Shown here: piece by piece, positions 11,801-23,132 of the stretch
Position numbering within the stretch: position 1 is the first letter of the stretch
How the letters are laid out: each line of letters opens with the position of its first letter
Source: Gossypium raimondii
Taxonomy: Eukaryota; Streptophyta; Magnoliopsida; Malvales; Malvaceae
Assembly: GCF_025698545.1 (NCBI RefSeq)
Contig: NC_068577.1
Coordinates: forward strand, 248,001-312,000
Direction of reading: 5' to 3'
DNA length: 64,000 nt
Notes under the pieces: model-generated
Seen by the model: only the letters and a program-made list of their open reading frames with translations
Databases searched by the model: none
Told to the model about the DNA's origin: nothing
Made by a program: the position numbers and the translations under genes

Positions 11801-14800
11801 ACAAGGTAGCATATAAAGGGAGAAAAAAGTACCAATCAGACCATCATCCTTAGAGTGAACATACCAGGGAACAAAACCGAAAAAAGCGCCAGATAAGGAA
11901 AAACTTTAACCACATGAAATTTATGACCTGTAACAGTATAATGAATAGCATTAGACTTAATATTAAATTTATGCATTTAAAATTGAAAATCTTGTGGAAT
12001 ATACAAACTTTTGTTTTTAACAATTTAGGAATGGTGTTAGCTAGCTCCACTAATATCTTTGTTTTAACTATACATCACTTCTCAATATTGGTTAAAAAAA
12101 GAAAATATTTCCTTAAACATTGGGTGCTTGAGGATCAATGAACAGTCAAGATATTAACCACCCTCAATGAGCCCTTTCCATCAGGACCGGTTCAAAAATG
12201 GTACCAATTATACAAGAACAAAAAGATAATTTGGATTTTCTTTATTTCCTTTCTTTGAAAAGCAAACAAATGTTCACGATGGAAAATACTTCCCAGATCA
12301 ATTTCTTTTTCACTCATATTTACACAGATACCATCCAATTTTTAGACAGTCACTTCTCTTCTGTCCTAGGGAAAATGGAAACTGTATCTCTTTTCACATA
12401 TTACACTAAATCTAAGGCTCTGCCATTTCCTTAAATTGTAAATATGTAACACGTCATATTTTAAGGAATTCTAAAACAGATTCAAATAACTAAATATTAA
12501 CTCCTTACCCCATATCCAATGATGAATATGTCCATAGGAGATAACATTTTCCATGAAGCACTGGTCATTGCAAAAAGAAAATTTTAGCTTACAGTAGGCT
12601 CTAAAAGTTTCTGTAAACTAAAGTGTAAGCAACTCACCTAGTAGCAAAGGCATTAAAATAAAACAGATGAGTCATTAGTTCCATGAGACACAGACCAAAT
12701 ACCCAGCGTAACCCATACCAAATCACCTCTTTGATTGAGTAATGATTTTGTGGCACATCTAGCTGCAAAACATCATAACAAGAAAACCTAATGAAACTAC
12801 ACCACATATCACAGATCAGTATGTTTTACTAGAAATATACAGTCTTAGAATACACATACATAAGCAACATAATTTGAGACAGAGTGTGAGAGGTACAGTA
12901 AATGTTTGGGAAAAATAGATTTGACAGATGGGATTTGGTTCATTATAATGTTACGAGGATGGTTAAGAAGAACACTTTGAATTCCCTTATTTAGTTTAGG
13001 TATGTCAATTTCCAATTCCACCTAAGTAGAGACTAATGAATCCATGAATTTGAAATAATCGTGAAGGTTGTGTTTTTCTGAATTGTATAACACAATTTAC
13101 AATATGTATGAAATAGAAATCCTCTATTTCAAATCCAAGTTCCCAAATACAACTGAGAATTTAAAGTAGTACATTTGGGTAGATCAGACACATCATATGG
13201 AAAAAATTTCAAGTTTCTATTTCCGACTTGAGGGATGAGGGTGCATGAGTTCAATAGCTCATGCACAAGTGCAGGAATAGCTAAATGGTTTCTACTTTCA
13301 CATTCAACCTTCAAGGATTCATCCAATTAAATCCTTTATTTAGTAATAGCCCAGAGTATATAACTATATTGTTTCTCCAGTTTGTTTATTGAATAACTTG
13401 CATTTCCATCAAAAAAATGGTAAAACAGCAGACTGTGGTTTCACTTCAACTATAGAAGGTATCTAATTTCTAACGACACTCTCATCATTCATGAGTAAGG
13501 GTGATTCTGTGTATGAAGAGAAGGAGAAGAAGAAGCAATATTATTCATCATGAAGTGACAAACCTGGGAGGCAAATGAATTAAAACTTATGATTGGCCCT
13601 GCAATGTAAAGCGGTGCAAACACCAGATAACTGAGGTATGTTGTAAAGGAATAATCATTGATATGGGCATTTCTCTCCTGCACAGGACATGTATTTTATG
13701 AGAAAATGAAGTAATACTTTCAGGCAATAGTAACAAGAGTAGGGATCCAATCTAGTTAGCAAGTAACCTGTAGAATTTGATAACAGTTTTTTCCTGATTT
13801 ACAAACATGGCATCTTTGGATATGCTTCTGCAATTACAGAAACAGAAAATATCTGAATACCTTATATTCAAGTCAGACCAGATATACAGATTTTCTGTGT
13901 AAATATAAACTCTCAAGCAAACATGCAAAGTGTAAACCTAGAAATCAGAAAAGTTTCTAAGGGAAAAGGAAACATAGAGAGTTCTTTCAATGGATAGATC
14001 CACAATGCAGGATATCTTAAAATTCTTGGCAAAGTTGTTCTTCAAGAAAGTACTATGTGAAGGTCGGGAACACTGTTTACACTCTTGAAACCAGAGTTTG
14101 AAGATTCACCTAATGGCAAATGAAAGAGACAAGTGTGATGCTAAACTTAATTGGAAAGACTGCAACCAGTTTAAAGGATGCACAAGAAATGCAGAAAGGA
14201 AGCAAAGAAAAACTAATGTCCTTGTACAAGACTAACAAGTTCTGAAGGTGAAACTACAATTCCTAGACAACTTACAATGTGATTCTCCACTGTCTAGCAA
14301 CTTTGTCCATTAGCCTAACAGATACGATAACACACCTCATAGTCAAATTCATATTAATTAGAAGAAAGCAAGGAATCATGCATAACGTGGACACAAGAGG
14401 ACAATTACAATGATAATCTGAACTAGAAAAAGGAAGCCACAGCAAAAGAAGGGGGAGGGGGGAAGAGGGAGAAAAATAAATAGCAGAAACTACCTCTTGA
14501 TCAAAACGAGATTCTTGATGGGCCCAATGGTAATCATAGCCAAAGCTTATCATGCGCAAAACAACTTCCAAATAAAAAGACAAAAAAAATAATTATAAAA
14601 CCTTCCATAAGATGTGTGTGAACTGATAAATACTAGCCAAAGAGTTGGAAAGTTAATGAACGAATATCATTCTTTCATTAAAGAAGATAGAACTTAGAGA
14701 ACCCCAAACAATTTTGTAATAAACAGTCTTTTTTATTCAGAATTTTCAGTATTAGAATCAGGATAGAGACAATAAGTACATTGCTTTATACACATATATT

Positions 14801-16325
14801 CTCAAGTTGGCCTTTGTTTGTAAATCTACAAGCTGCAGTAAGAGAGATTCATTTTAAGTAAATGTCCTCCTTGTTCAACTTTTAAATATCAAAGCTACTT
14901 TATGAGGCCTTAAATTGTAGTGAATGCTTGACAGAAATAAAAAGTAATTCATGACATTATATAATGAATTTATGATCACCTAAAGAACCTGTTCAGTTCA
15001 ACCAAAGAGCAATAACAGCATGCAAGATGGACCATTCCACGCACAAGTGCTTACTAACTTATGGTTTATCTATACACCATTCACTACAAAACTATTTCTC
15101 TTCTGCTATTGGATACCAATGTTGGTTTGTATACCAATGTTCTATCATTTGATTTGTACATTAGCTTAGAAGGTTTTCGTTTGCTACTGAATTGTAACAT
15201 AAATAAGACCAGAAATGCAAGGACATACCTAAGTTAAAGCAAATGTGCCATCTAAATGTGCCTCGAAAATTGTCCAAATACTCCCAGTATTCCCTGCTTG
15301 CAACCAAAATTTATAAAAAGGCAATTACACTAAGCAAGATTAGCATACCATATACATATATGTTATATATCATTCCCTACTAAGTAAACATCTTGCAGCT
15401 TAGACTACTCACCCAAATATAGAGAATGAGTATCCTTGATAAATACGGTTGCAAAAAAGAAAACCTAGGTTGAAAATCCAAAGTAGAAACGTGAAGTACT
15501 TTGCACGTGCAAATATCTGCAGAAACAGAAATCTAGTAATGGTATTAAAAAAACAAGCTAGAATGTAGCGAACAATTCATAAGAAATGAAAGAGTGGAAG
15601 GAATTAAACCTTTACTAGGAGAAAGTTTGATGAAGCAATTAAAAAGATAAAAAGGATGCTGTGAAAACAATGGGGACAAGGTGAACATAAGCCAGCAAAG
15701 CAAGAAAAGAAGACAAGTGGTTTAAGTAGCAAACTTGAAAAGCTAAAACTAACCAAGCTCCGTGAAGATAAGAAAGGTAAATGAGAGAAAGGAAAAGCCA
15801 AAAAAAGGACATCCCTCTGGCTCTCAAATGGAATAATTTCCTGAAGATATTAGCAAGCAAGGTAAATATTCCAAAAACAAGGCTAAGAATGGGTAAGTTT
15901 GTTCGGAAATTTCTCCATTGGTCATCAGAAGCATCCTACATTTAATAGAAATACAGGAGAAATTAGGGCAAACCAGGAACTGAATATTTATTAAAACAAG
16001 TAGTGAAAAACTTATATAAGATTCCGTACATTGAGGCGAGGAGGAGAGAAAAGCCATCCGATATGCAAGCCACGGAGTTTGGAGAAATGATCTGCAGCAA
16101 ATAAGCAATTGAATTTACAAAATATAGCACTCCAGTGTATGAAAAAAGACCCAAAAGAAAATTGAGAAAGAAAGAAGAAAGACAAGAAGTACCCCGAGAA
16201 AGCTGAAGAGAGCGGTGGATGCAAAAGATGTAGAAGCCAATTACATAAAGTATTAGAAGAAGCAGCTCAACTTTGTTTTGCTTCTGCTTGAATTTACTCT
16301 TACTATTATTTTTGCTCGTATTCAT
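8855..16325 (-). CDS. MBOAT family acyltransferase, GUP1/HHAT-like (18 coding exons, 517 aa)
   Basis: This is a multi-pass ER membrane O-acyltransferase like Arabidopsis At1g57600 and yeast GUP1. The coding exons, in reading order, are 16193-16325, 16030-16091, 15754-15935, 15610-15658, 15413-15516, 15229-15296, 14494-14564, 13564-13677, 12638-12762, 12509-12560, 11865-11927, 11566-11675, 11384-11476, 11216-11297, 10716-10793, 9545-9620, 9414-9463 and 8855-8896. Phases agree at every junction and sum to 1554 nt. The family signature is seen in exons 12-14: NCHDLESFWKSWHASFNKW, then YMYIPLGGS, then VAVWHDLEW, whose histidine matches the MBOAT active-site residue. Early exons give a short charged N-terminus and a hydrophobic helix (LLLLILYVIGFYIF). 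The ATG at 16325 is the first in frame after the leader acceptor at 16407. The acyl substrate cannot be told from sequence. The gene looks intact. Confidence 0.9.
10274..10567. mobile_element. Mutator-like MITE inside an intron of the acyltransferase gene
   Basis: This 294-bp palindromic element begins GGCTTAAGG and ends CTTGAGCC. The arms correspond over about 120 bp, for example TTTAGCCCCT on the left and AGGGGCTAAA on the right. It is flanked on both sides by the nonamer TAAATTCTA (10265-10273 and 10568-10576), the size expected for a Mutator-like target duplication. It lies in the intron between the exons at 10716-10793 and 9545-9620 and does not touch a splice site. Confidence 0.85.
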
Positions 16326-18260
16326 ATTCCTAGTCACCCAAGAATAAGATTTTTCTCTTCTCCAACGAACCAAAAGTTAAAGAAAGTAAAACCCTTGTTT
16401 GGTTCACCTGTAATAATTTGAGAAAAAGAACGTTAGATTCAAAAATCTTTGGGGAAAAAAACCCTAAATTTATTGATTGGCCAACCCGAATCCATCGGGA
16501 GAAAAAACCCAATCATGGCATCCACTCAAATTGATCTAACAAAAAAAATCCCCCAAAGTGTGAAACCTCTTCCCCTCAATTCCTAAGAACCCTAGATCCC
16601 TTAACAGAAATCCCAATTTGAAAACCTAAACACTGTCAAATCCCTTTGCAACCAAAGCATTTGATTGCCTAAAGTTTCAAAGCTCAATTTAGAATGAACT
16701 GGCATAAGAAGGATTTATTTGTAAGAGGGAATCAGGAAATAGGATGGATATTGTTTAAATGGAAAAGGTTTAAAAACACAATAATTGAACTCGTATGTAT
16801 TTTAAAGCATCTGAAAATATAGATAACCAGAAACTTGCATAGGGTAAGCTTTTGTTAGAATACACATTCAATTTTTTAACGGCAAGAGAACTTAGTGTAC
16901 CTTCAAACAACCACCTAAGCATCCAACCTCATAATGTTCAAAATTATGAGATATTTATAGCTCCTTAATAGCTTTGATCGAATGAGTAAACTCACATGTA
17001 TATCATAGCTATTTCTAACTAAAGTGTATGTTCCATTTGCACCTTTCACTTCTTGACTTACAATAACCATCAAGAAAAAAAAGAGATTCATCTAATCAAT
17101 AGAAATCAACAATACATATCATCATACCATAGAAAAACCAAATTTTATCAGATAACAATTAGCCTAACCAAAGTTCCTGATGATTCTCAAAAGAGAGAAC
17201 AATGAAAATAATTAGTGGGGAAAGACCGTTACATTCCATTCCAAATTCTAGTAATGTTAACTAAAACAGCATAATAAAGCTGGCTGAAATTCTCTATGCC
17301 TATGACCAAATAAAGCTCTCAAATACAAATAAGTGCACCAATGAAACAATTAAAGTTACAAATTTATTATCACATAGGCTTAATAAACATAAAACATCAA
17401 AACTGCTCCAATCCAATGAAAAAAATAAATACATGAATGCAATTAAATCTCTCATTTTAATGCTTGTATTTCATAAAACTAAAGCAATCCCTATACTCTT
17501 TAACCAAATTTATATCTAAAAAAAGACTATCAGCATCATCAATCCAATAAGCATTAGCAAACCCGCAGTTTTTCTTAATGTGAAATCGAAACAAAAAAGT
17601 TCAATTAAAAAAAGAAGAATAAGAGGCAAGATCTTTAGGACAGACAAAAGCTCATGAAAATAAAGAATTATCCAAAAACCCCCATCGATCTGAAGCCAAT
17701 TTACCCACATATCAACAACGACAAAAGAATTATCATCCTTAAAAAAAAAAAAGAAACAAAAATCTATCAATCATTTAAAACTTAGCATTGCAATTGTCCA
17801 AATCCCTCTGAATGGATTTCTTCACGTAACCCACATATACTATCAGCTTGAAGTAGCCACAAAATTCCTTCCATAAAAGTATATAGGGAATCAACCCTAA
17901 ACCCAATAATACCCACCAGTCAAACGTCAACACTACGAACCCACAAATAAAATTACTAACCTATAAAACTTCCAATCTAAAACCCTAAATTAAATTTTCA
18001 TGATAAGAGCCAAGTAACCCTAAAATAGACATGCTAAGTGCATTCACATTCAATTTTTTTTTCAACAAAAAATATAAAAATGACATTAAAAAACAAAAGA
18101 GGAAACGATCCTTACCTTAAGAAACTTAATTGATCAATAACTTCGGTACGAAAAAACCGGTGGTTAATCGGAGTTGGGAGTGAGAGGATTTTTATATTTG
18201 GAAAGAATGGGGAAGAGGGTTGGGAACAAGTGAGTTAGGGTTAACGAGAGAAGGGGGAAA
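16326..18260 (-). promoter_or_regulatory. 5' leader with long UTR intron of the acyltransferase gene
   Basis: A good acceptor (ATTATTACAG before 16407) precedes the start codon by about 80 bases. A good donor (TTAAG|GTAAG at 18116) ends an upstream non-coding exon that extends right to about 18230-18400. I infer a 1.7-kb intron in the 5' UTR, common in plant genes. The transcription start is not determined. The promoter would lie at about 18260-18750, between this gene and the tail of the SUVH gene. Confidence 0.55.
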
Positions 18261-18940
18261 AAGAAAGAGATCGAAGCTCGAAATACAAGCAGTAAGGGAA
18301 ATAGAAGGGAATGGGAGAGCTTTGGATTGTGATCATGCCAGAGAGAGATGGATGTTTGGAAACAGAAACAACTTTGAAATTATTCTCCTTCCGGTTTTCT
18401 AACCGGATCAATGATTCATCCTATCAAATATTATTAAAATTTTATTAAAAAAATTTAACAATTATTTAAAAAATTATAAAATCCCTAATTTTTTACCAAA
18501 TTCAATTAGTTTATATTGATTCACAAGTCAATTGATTCACCATAAAGTTAAACTCTTTGCATTTTGGATTCCATTGAAAATTAATCCCATAAATAATTTT
18601 GGAGAAAAACATAAGTTAAAATTCATCATAAGTCCTTATACTCTTCATAAATTTAAAATTTAGTTATTATATTTTTATTTTTAAAAATATATTCCTACAT
18701 TTTAGATATTCAAAATTCAAATGTGAAACAAGAAAACAAAGTGAACCTGACACCAAAACCTAACTTCCTACAAACCAGAGAACAACAACAGCAACAAAAC
18801 ATCATCATGCTTGGTTCACATATGTTGTCAGTTCTGAGCTACAAAAACTAGAGATGGAAAAGCATATAGAATTACATGATTAGATATTCAAAAACCCAAA
18901 AAGTCTTTGCTTGTCTACATAATACAGCTTTTTTGTAACC

Positions 18941-20944
18941 TCAATAAAAGTAACCTCTGCATTTCGGCGATCCACATAAGCACTTCTTTTTTCCGTGTTC
19001 CATGTTGTTACTTTCGGTCTCATCCGACCGTGGAATACCGTAATCGTATGTCAACTCGGTCATCGGAGGAATGTGTTTCTTAGCAAAGAAAGCAATATGG
19101 AGAAAAGCTTCATTGTTATTTTCATACATTATCGGTTGCCAAAAAACATTCGGGGAGCAACTATGATTCATAAATCGAGCTATGTTTCCACTGTTCTTCG
19201 AACTTATGATTAGAGGAGACGGAATATCGAACTTTTCACTAGTGTCAGATCTTTCCTCTGCTGACTCAGTTTCATGATTCCATTTGAAGGATTCATACAC
19301 TCGATTCGTATTGAAAACGTAATCATTGTTTTCACCATCGTCCCCGTCTGCTTTTTCCTTAATTTTTTCAATAACTTCACCTGCGTATTCACAAATAAAC
19401 GTACCTGCACGAATAGGGTCCCATGACCGTAGACCCCAACCCTTGTCTCGTGTCTTAAAAACTTCAAAGTGAACTTTAAAACCAGTTTGTAAAACCCGGT
19501 TTTTGCAGTTACGAAAACAAGGGCATGAGGAACCACATTCAAATATCATAGGCATTCGACAAGCTAGAATCCCAGTGGTAATGTAAGGGAAATCGCCTCC
19601 GTTTTTTTGAATGCAGGAACAGTTTGAATTTCCTGCTTGACATGCATCACGGCAATTGCATCCGTATGAAGGTTGTACTAATTTGAACGATTTTGGATAT
19701 TTAACAGTCGAGACATATGTGAAATAAGCAGGACCCTTTTCATCATCGACCTCATTTACAAGTGAAACAGGTATGCTTTCAGCACCTGAAGTGAGGTCTG
19801 GAAGAATAAGTCCATCTCTTGAAGACGGATCTTCTTTCCATTTCCGAATGGATTTCCATGTCGAAAATGCACCCGTTTGCCCGGGAAGCCTTACTAATTT
19901 ATACTTGAACATGTTACAACCCGTTTTCCCTTTCTCCATCCACGACTCTTGGACCTTGTATAGCCCGTCGTATACATAAACCTTAGAAGTTTGGTGAGTA
20001 GCATCCTTGAAACCCCGAATAACTCTTACTTCATTGGCTCGGTGCAAGCTCCTTTCCAAAGCAAGATTGCCCCTCACAAGCTTCTGATCGGATGCTTCTT
20101 TATCGGCACTAGCATTCCCACCTTGACCGGTGTATACCAAAACATCAGGATCTTCAGCATTGTCTTCATACCCTCCAGACGAAACAATGCTTATAGCCAC
20201 TCGCTCTCCCTCAATATCAGCCTTCATAGGCATGAAGTCAATTCCAGCCATGGATTGAGAATGCAACCCGATTAAAATCAACTCCATTCGGAAGAAGAAA
20301 ATGTCACCGATTTCAACACCAGGAACAACCCCAATTCGCTTCTTTCCATTAGTCCGTACCCCTTTCGTGAACATAATGTTGCCAGCTTTTAAGTTAGCGC
20401 GCTTGAAAATATCAGAATGTGATTCCTTTGCATCTTCCATTTGGCTAAGCTTTCTCCTAAGTGCTTCGAACCTCATAAGCACATTTTCAACAAGTTCCCG
20501 GTTACCATCATCTTTTTCAGCTGCACTGATTCCAGGTTTAAAATTAGTAAGTGCAGCCAGTGCAAGCTCCGAATCGTTGCTTCTCTTCACTTTCTTTTTG
20601 ACGGAACTCGGGCCAACAGATTTGCGTTTATTACTGCTTTGCACATTTTCACCATTAGAAGCTGGTGGTGGTTCGGCTCTAAACGAACGAATCGGCATAG
20701 CAGTTGAATTGAAGAGATTTTGGTTAAGACCAGGCGTCAACGGTGATCCTTGTGGTCCACTAAATGGAAAAAACGGTGAAAACCCAGTCGGGAAAGGACC
20801 ATTAGGAGGTGCACATACAAAAGGCGGACCATTCGGTGCCTCCGGGAATACCGGAAGCAAAGAACGTAGTGGTTTTACATCCAAAACTTTAGATTTATCA
20901 AATGAATTCGGCGGTACACTGTTTCCGGCTACCCCTCCTTCCAT
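18941..20944 (-). CDS. SUVH1/SUVH3-type SRA-SET histone H3K9 methyltransferase homologue (667 aa)
   Basis: This nuclear protein pairs a methyl-cytosine-reading SRA/YDG domain with a histone methyltransferase domain. The N-terminus (from ATG at 20944) carries the SUVH1/3-type VLDVKPLRSLLPVFP stretch, a Pro/Gly/Phe-rich segment, and a Lys-rich KRKSVGPSSVKKKVKR signal. The SRA domain spans about residues 200-360, with PGVEIGDIFFFRMEL and SGGYEDN. The pre-SET domain is Cys-rich (CNCRDACQAG...NSNCSCIQKNGGDFPY). SET follows, with GWGLRSWDPIRAGTFICEYAGE, RFMNHSCSPNVFWQP and ELTYDYG. Post-SET is CLCGSPKCRGYFY. The coding sequence has no intron, as in SUVH1/3 relatives. An upstream in-frame extension has no ATG, so 20944 is the start. 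In Arabidopsis SUVH1 and SUVH3 bind methylated DNA and support transcription of nearby genes. Assignment to that clade rests on the N-terminus and is an inference. All key motifs are present. Confidence 0.93.
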   Translation of the reverse strand: MEGGVAGNSVPPNSFDKSKVLDVKPLRSLLPVFPEAPNGPPFVCAPPNGPFPTGFSPFFPFSGPQGSPLTPGLNQNLFNSTAMPIRSFRAEPPPASNGENVQSSNKRKSVGPSSVKKKVKRSNDSELALAALTNFKPGISAAEKDDGNRELVENVLMRFEALRRKLSQMEDAKESHSDIFKRANLKAGNIMFTKGVRTNGKKRIGVVPGVEIGDIFFFRMELILIGLHSQSMAGIDFMPMKADIEGERVAISIVSSGGYEDNAEDPDVLVYTGQGGNASADKEASDQKLVRGNLALERSLHRANEVRVIRGFKDATHQTSKVYVYDGLYKVQESWMEKGKTGCNMFKYKLVRLPGQTGAFSTWKSIRKWKEDPSSRDGLILPDLTSGAESIPVSLVNEVDDEKGPAYFTYVSTVKYPKSFKLVQPSYGCNCRDACQAGNSNCSCIQKNGGDFPYITTGILACRMPMIFECGSSCPCFRNCKNRVLQTGFKVHFEVFKTRDKGWGLRSWDPIRAGTFICEYAGEVIEKIKEKADGDDGENNDYVFNTNRVYESFKWNHETESAEERSDTSEKFDIPSPLIISSKNSGNIARFMNHSCSPNVFWQPIMYENNNEAFLHIAFFAKKHIPPMTELTYDYGIPRSDETESNNMEHGKKKCLCGSPKCRGYFY

Positions 20945-21420
20945 AACAAACAAAAAACAAGCCTTTTTAACCTCCTTAAACTTGTTTACCCACAAAACCA
21001 AGCTCCTATATGAACCAAAATTACATGAAAATTAGGCCTTTGAACCCCCCGAAAAATTTCCCCTTTTTTCTTCAAAACTAGCAAATACCCACTTCAGCTT
21101 TTATCCATCTTTACTTGTTTATTCACAAAAATAATGCCCTAAATGAAACCAAATTATACAATAATCAAACTTTTAGTGAAAAAATTAAAAAAGTAAAATT
21201 CATTTATTTATTTTTCTCTAAAACACAAATATAGAAACAAAGAGATCTAGGGTTTACAGTCTGAAAGAAACTAAAATGTTGGAAAGAAAGGCAAAAGAAA
21301 AGTAAGATGATTTACCTGTCGGAAGGCAGAAAATCACAGAGAGATGGACCGGTTCGTTGAACGAATATTTTTTTTTCTTTGTAGTTTTTTTTTTTGGCCA
21401 GATCTAAAGATACTGGCTTT
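20945..21420 (-). promoter_or_regulatory. 5' leader with UTR intron of the SUVH gene
   Basis: A donor CCGACAG|GTAAAT at 21316 and an acceptor TTCATATAG|GAG at 21005 fit a roughly 310-base intron in the 5' UTR. About 60 bases of leader would then precede the ATG at 20944. The first exon would run from 21316 to about 21400. The transcription start and any TATA element are not clear. Confidence 0.5.
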
Positions 21421-21540
21421 TGGCTTTCAATTTTAGGAAATAATTTAAAAAAAAAAAAGTAAATTACTGTATACGCTTTCTTTTTTGCTATTGCCAGCGC
21501 CCCACTCGTGGTCTCTTTGCCAGCCTGGCATTTTGGACCA

Positions 21541-22065
21541 GGGTAATTTGTTTATATTTTAATTATTTATATTTGAAATGTTACGTTTTAATCACTTATG
21601 TTATCATGTTGTAATATTTTAGTCACTGAGCCGTTAATTGTCTTTAACAGTGTAATGACAAGATGATATGACACATTAAATTATCATTTCAAACAAAAAT
21701 TTTAGGTTAAATTTTATAATTAATCCCTATATTTTTACTTTTAACAAATGAAAAATATAGAAAAATTACGTTAAAAATAGAGAAAGGAGGAGAACATAGG
21801 GAGAAGTACAAGAGAATGGAAAATAAAGAAAAAAATGAAAGTTAAAGAACGTGAGAAAAATTTTAAATTACTTAAAGCAAAAAATATAGAGACCGATTGT
21901 ATAAATTAACCTAAAATTTTTATTTGAAATGATAATTTAACGTGCCATGTCAGCTTATCGTTACACCATTAACGGTAATTAACAGTTTAATGACTAAAAT
22001 ATTATAACGCGAATGTAATATGAGGTAAACAAAAGTGACTATTTTAATAGTTTACTTTTTGAATT
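21541..22065. mobile_element. Long foldback element upstream of the SUVH gene
   Basis: The left arm (to about 21725) and the right arm (from about 21895) are imperfect inverted repeats of about 170 bp. For example ATTATCATTTCAAACAAAAATTTTAGG on the left is answered by its complement near 21909-21945, and TAATATTTTAGTCA near 21612 by TGACTAAAATATTA near 21992. The centre is purine-rich and holds no open frame. The ends and target duplication are not sharp, so the superfamily is unassigned. Confidence 0.6.
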
Positions 22066-22261
22066 AATGTGTAAATAGGAAAATTTTAAAAATTTTAACA
22101 TAAAGAAAAGGTTCTTTAAATCAAATTGGTGGCCGAACAGATAAAATCACTAGTTTGCCAGTTTAATCAATCCGATTAAAATTTTAAAAGAATCTTAAAG
22201 AAAATAATAAATAAAAAATAGACATGCATTTGTTTAAGGTCAAAGGGCCCTGTCGATCTCC

Positions 22262-22755
22262 GCAAAAATGGACACGCATTTGTTTCATGAAGGTTAAGAC
22301 CTCGATGCTGTGAAAGTTCCTTAGTCAGAGGATGTTTTGGACGCATTTCCAGGGGAAGTTTTAATTTTCAAAGTTGGTAGGGTGGTTTCGGGTGAAGGCC
22401 GTACCAACTCATACGTGCTAGCTAGAGTGAGTAAAATTCCAACAAACAAATTGGTGTACTCCAATGAATTTTGAGGGCTTCTTCGGTCCCAAGCCAGCTT
22501 GGCTTCCTTGAAGGACAAATTAACCTCTTCCTCCATGTTTGTCCTGACCTTAGTAATCTTTGGAGTCTCTGTATGTATTCCCCTTGTTGCAGTGAAGCGC
22601 ATCCTGAGATTTCTCAAGGGTATTGTGATGTGAACCATGGTCTTTTTGTTGCACTCGGAACATTTCCGGTGTTGATTGGGGAAGTAGTGTCTATCTACTT
22701 CGGTTTTTCAGTAGGCCAGAGTTTAAGAGCATTGCAGATGCAGCTACTGAGATGA
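22262..22755. other. Unidentified segment with hydrophobic open frames, possibly a gene relic
   Basis: This block is less AT-rich than its surroundings and open in several frames. On the plus strand one frame reads a stretch with a membrane-like segment (SSMFVLTLVIFGVSVCIPLVAV, followed by basic KRILRFLK). Another frame continues with LFVALGTFPVLIGEVVSIYFG. The two are out of phase. On the minus strand a 105-codon frame covers 22321-22638. I do not recognise either reading. A decayed plus-strand membrane-protein gene is possible but unproven. Confidence 0.3.
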
Positions 22756-23132
22756 TTTGGGTCAATACTCAATCATCTTAATTTAAAACTAATTCTGCAG
22801 ATCTCAGAAGCTTTATTAAATCAAAACTACAAATACTAAGGCTGAGATAAAAAGCAAAATCCAGTCAATTAAATGAGAAACGAATCTATTAAAATTGCAA
22901 ACTAAAAGTGTTCAAGTTGCAAAAAAATTGAGGTGAAAAATGTTTCAAACCAACCAAAACTCGATATGGTATCAAATGCTCTCTATACCAACTAAAATAG
23001 AAACAAGAAGGAAAAAATGAGAATCATTCTAAAAGAAATTTGAAAAATAATAAGGTAATATTAGAAAAATATATCCAACCTGAAGCACACAACCTCATCC
23101 CATCCCATATATATCACTAGTGAACATCATCC

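Noticed and set aside
15604-16108. Several overlapping hydrophobic frames at the 5' end of the acyltransferase gene
   Set aside because: They are exon plus intron read-through of one gene. The spliced model explains the hydrophobic helices with consistent phases.
20301-21035. A 244-codon plus-strand open frame opposite the SUVH gene
   Set aside because: It is the antisense shadow of the SUVH coding sequence. Its residues show no domain and it owes its length to the intronless gene on the other strand.
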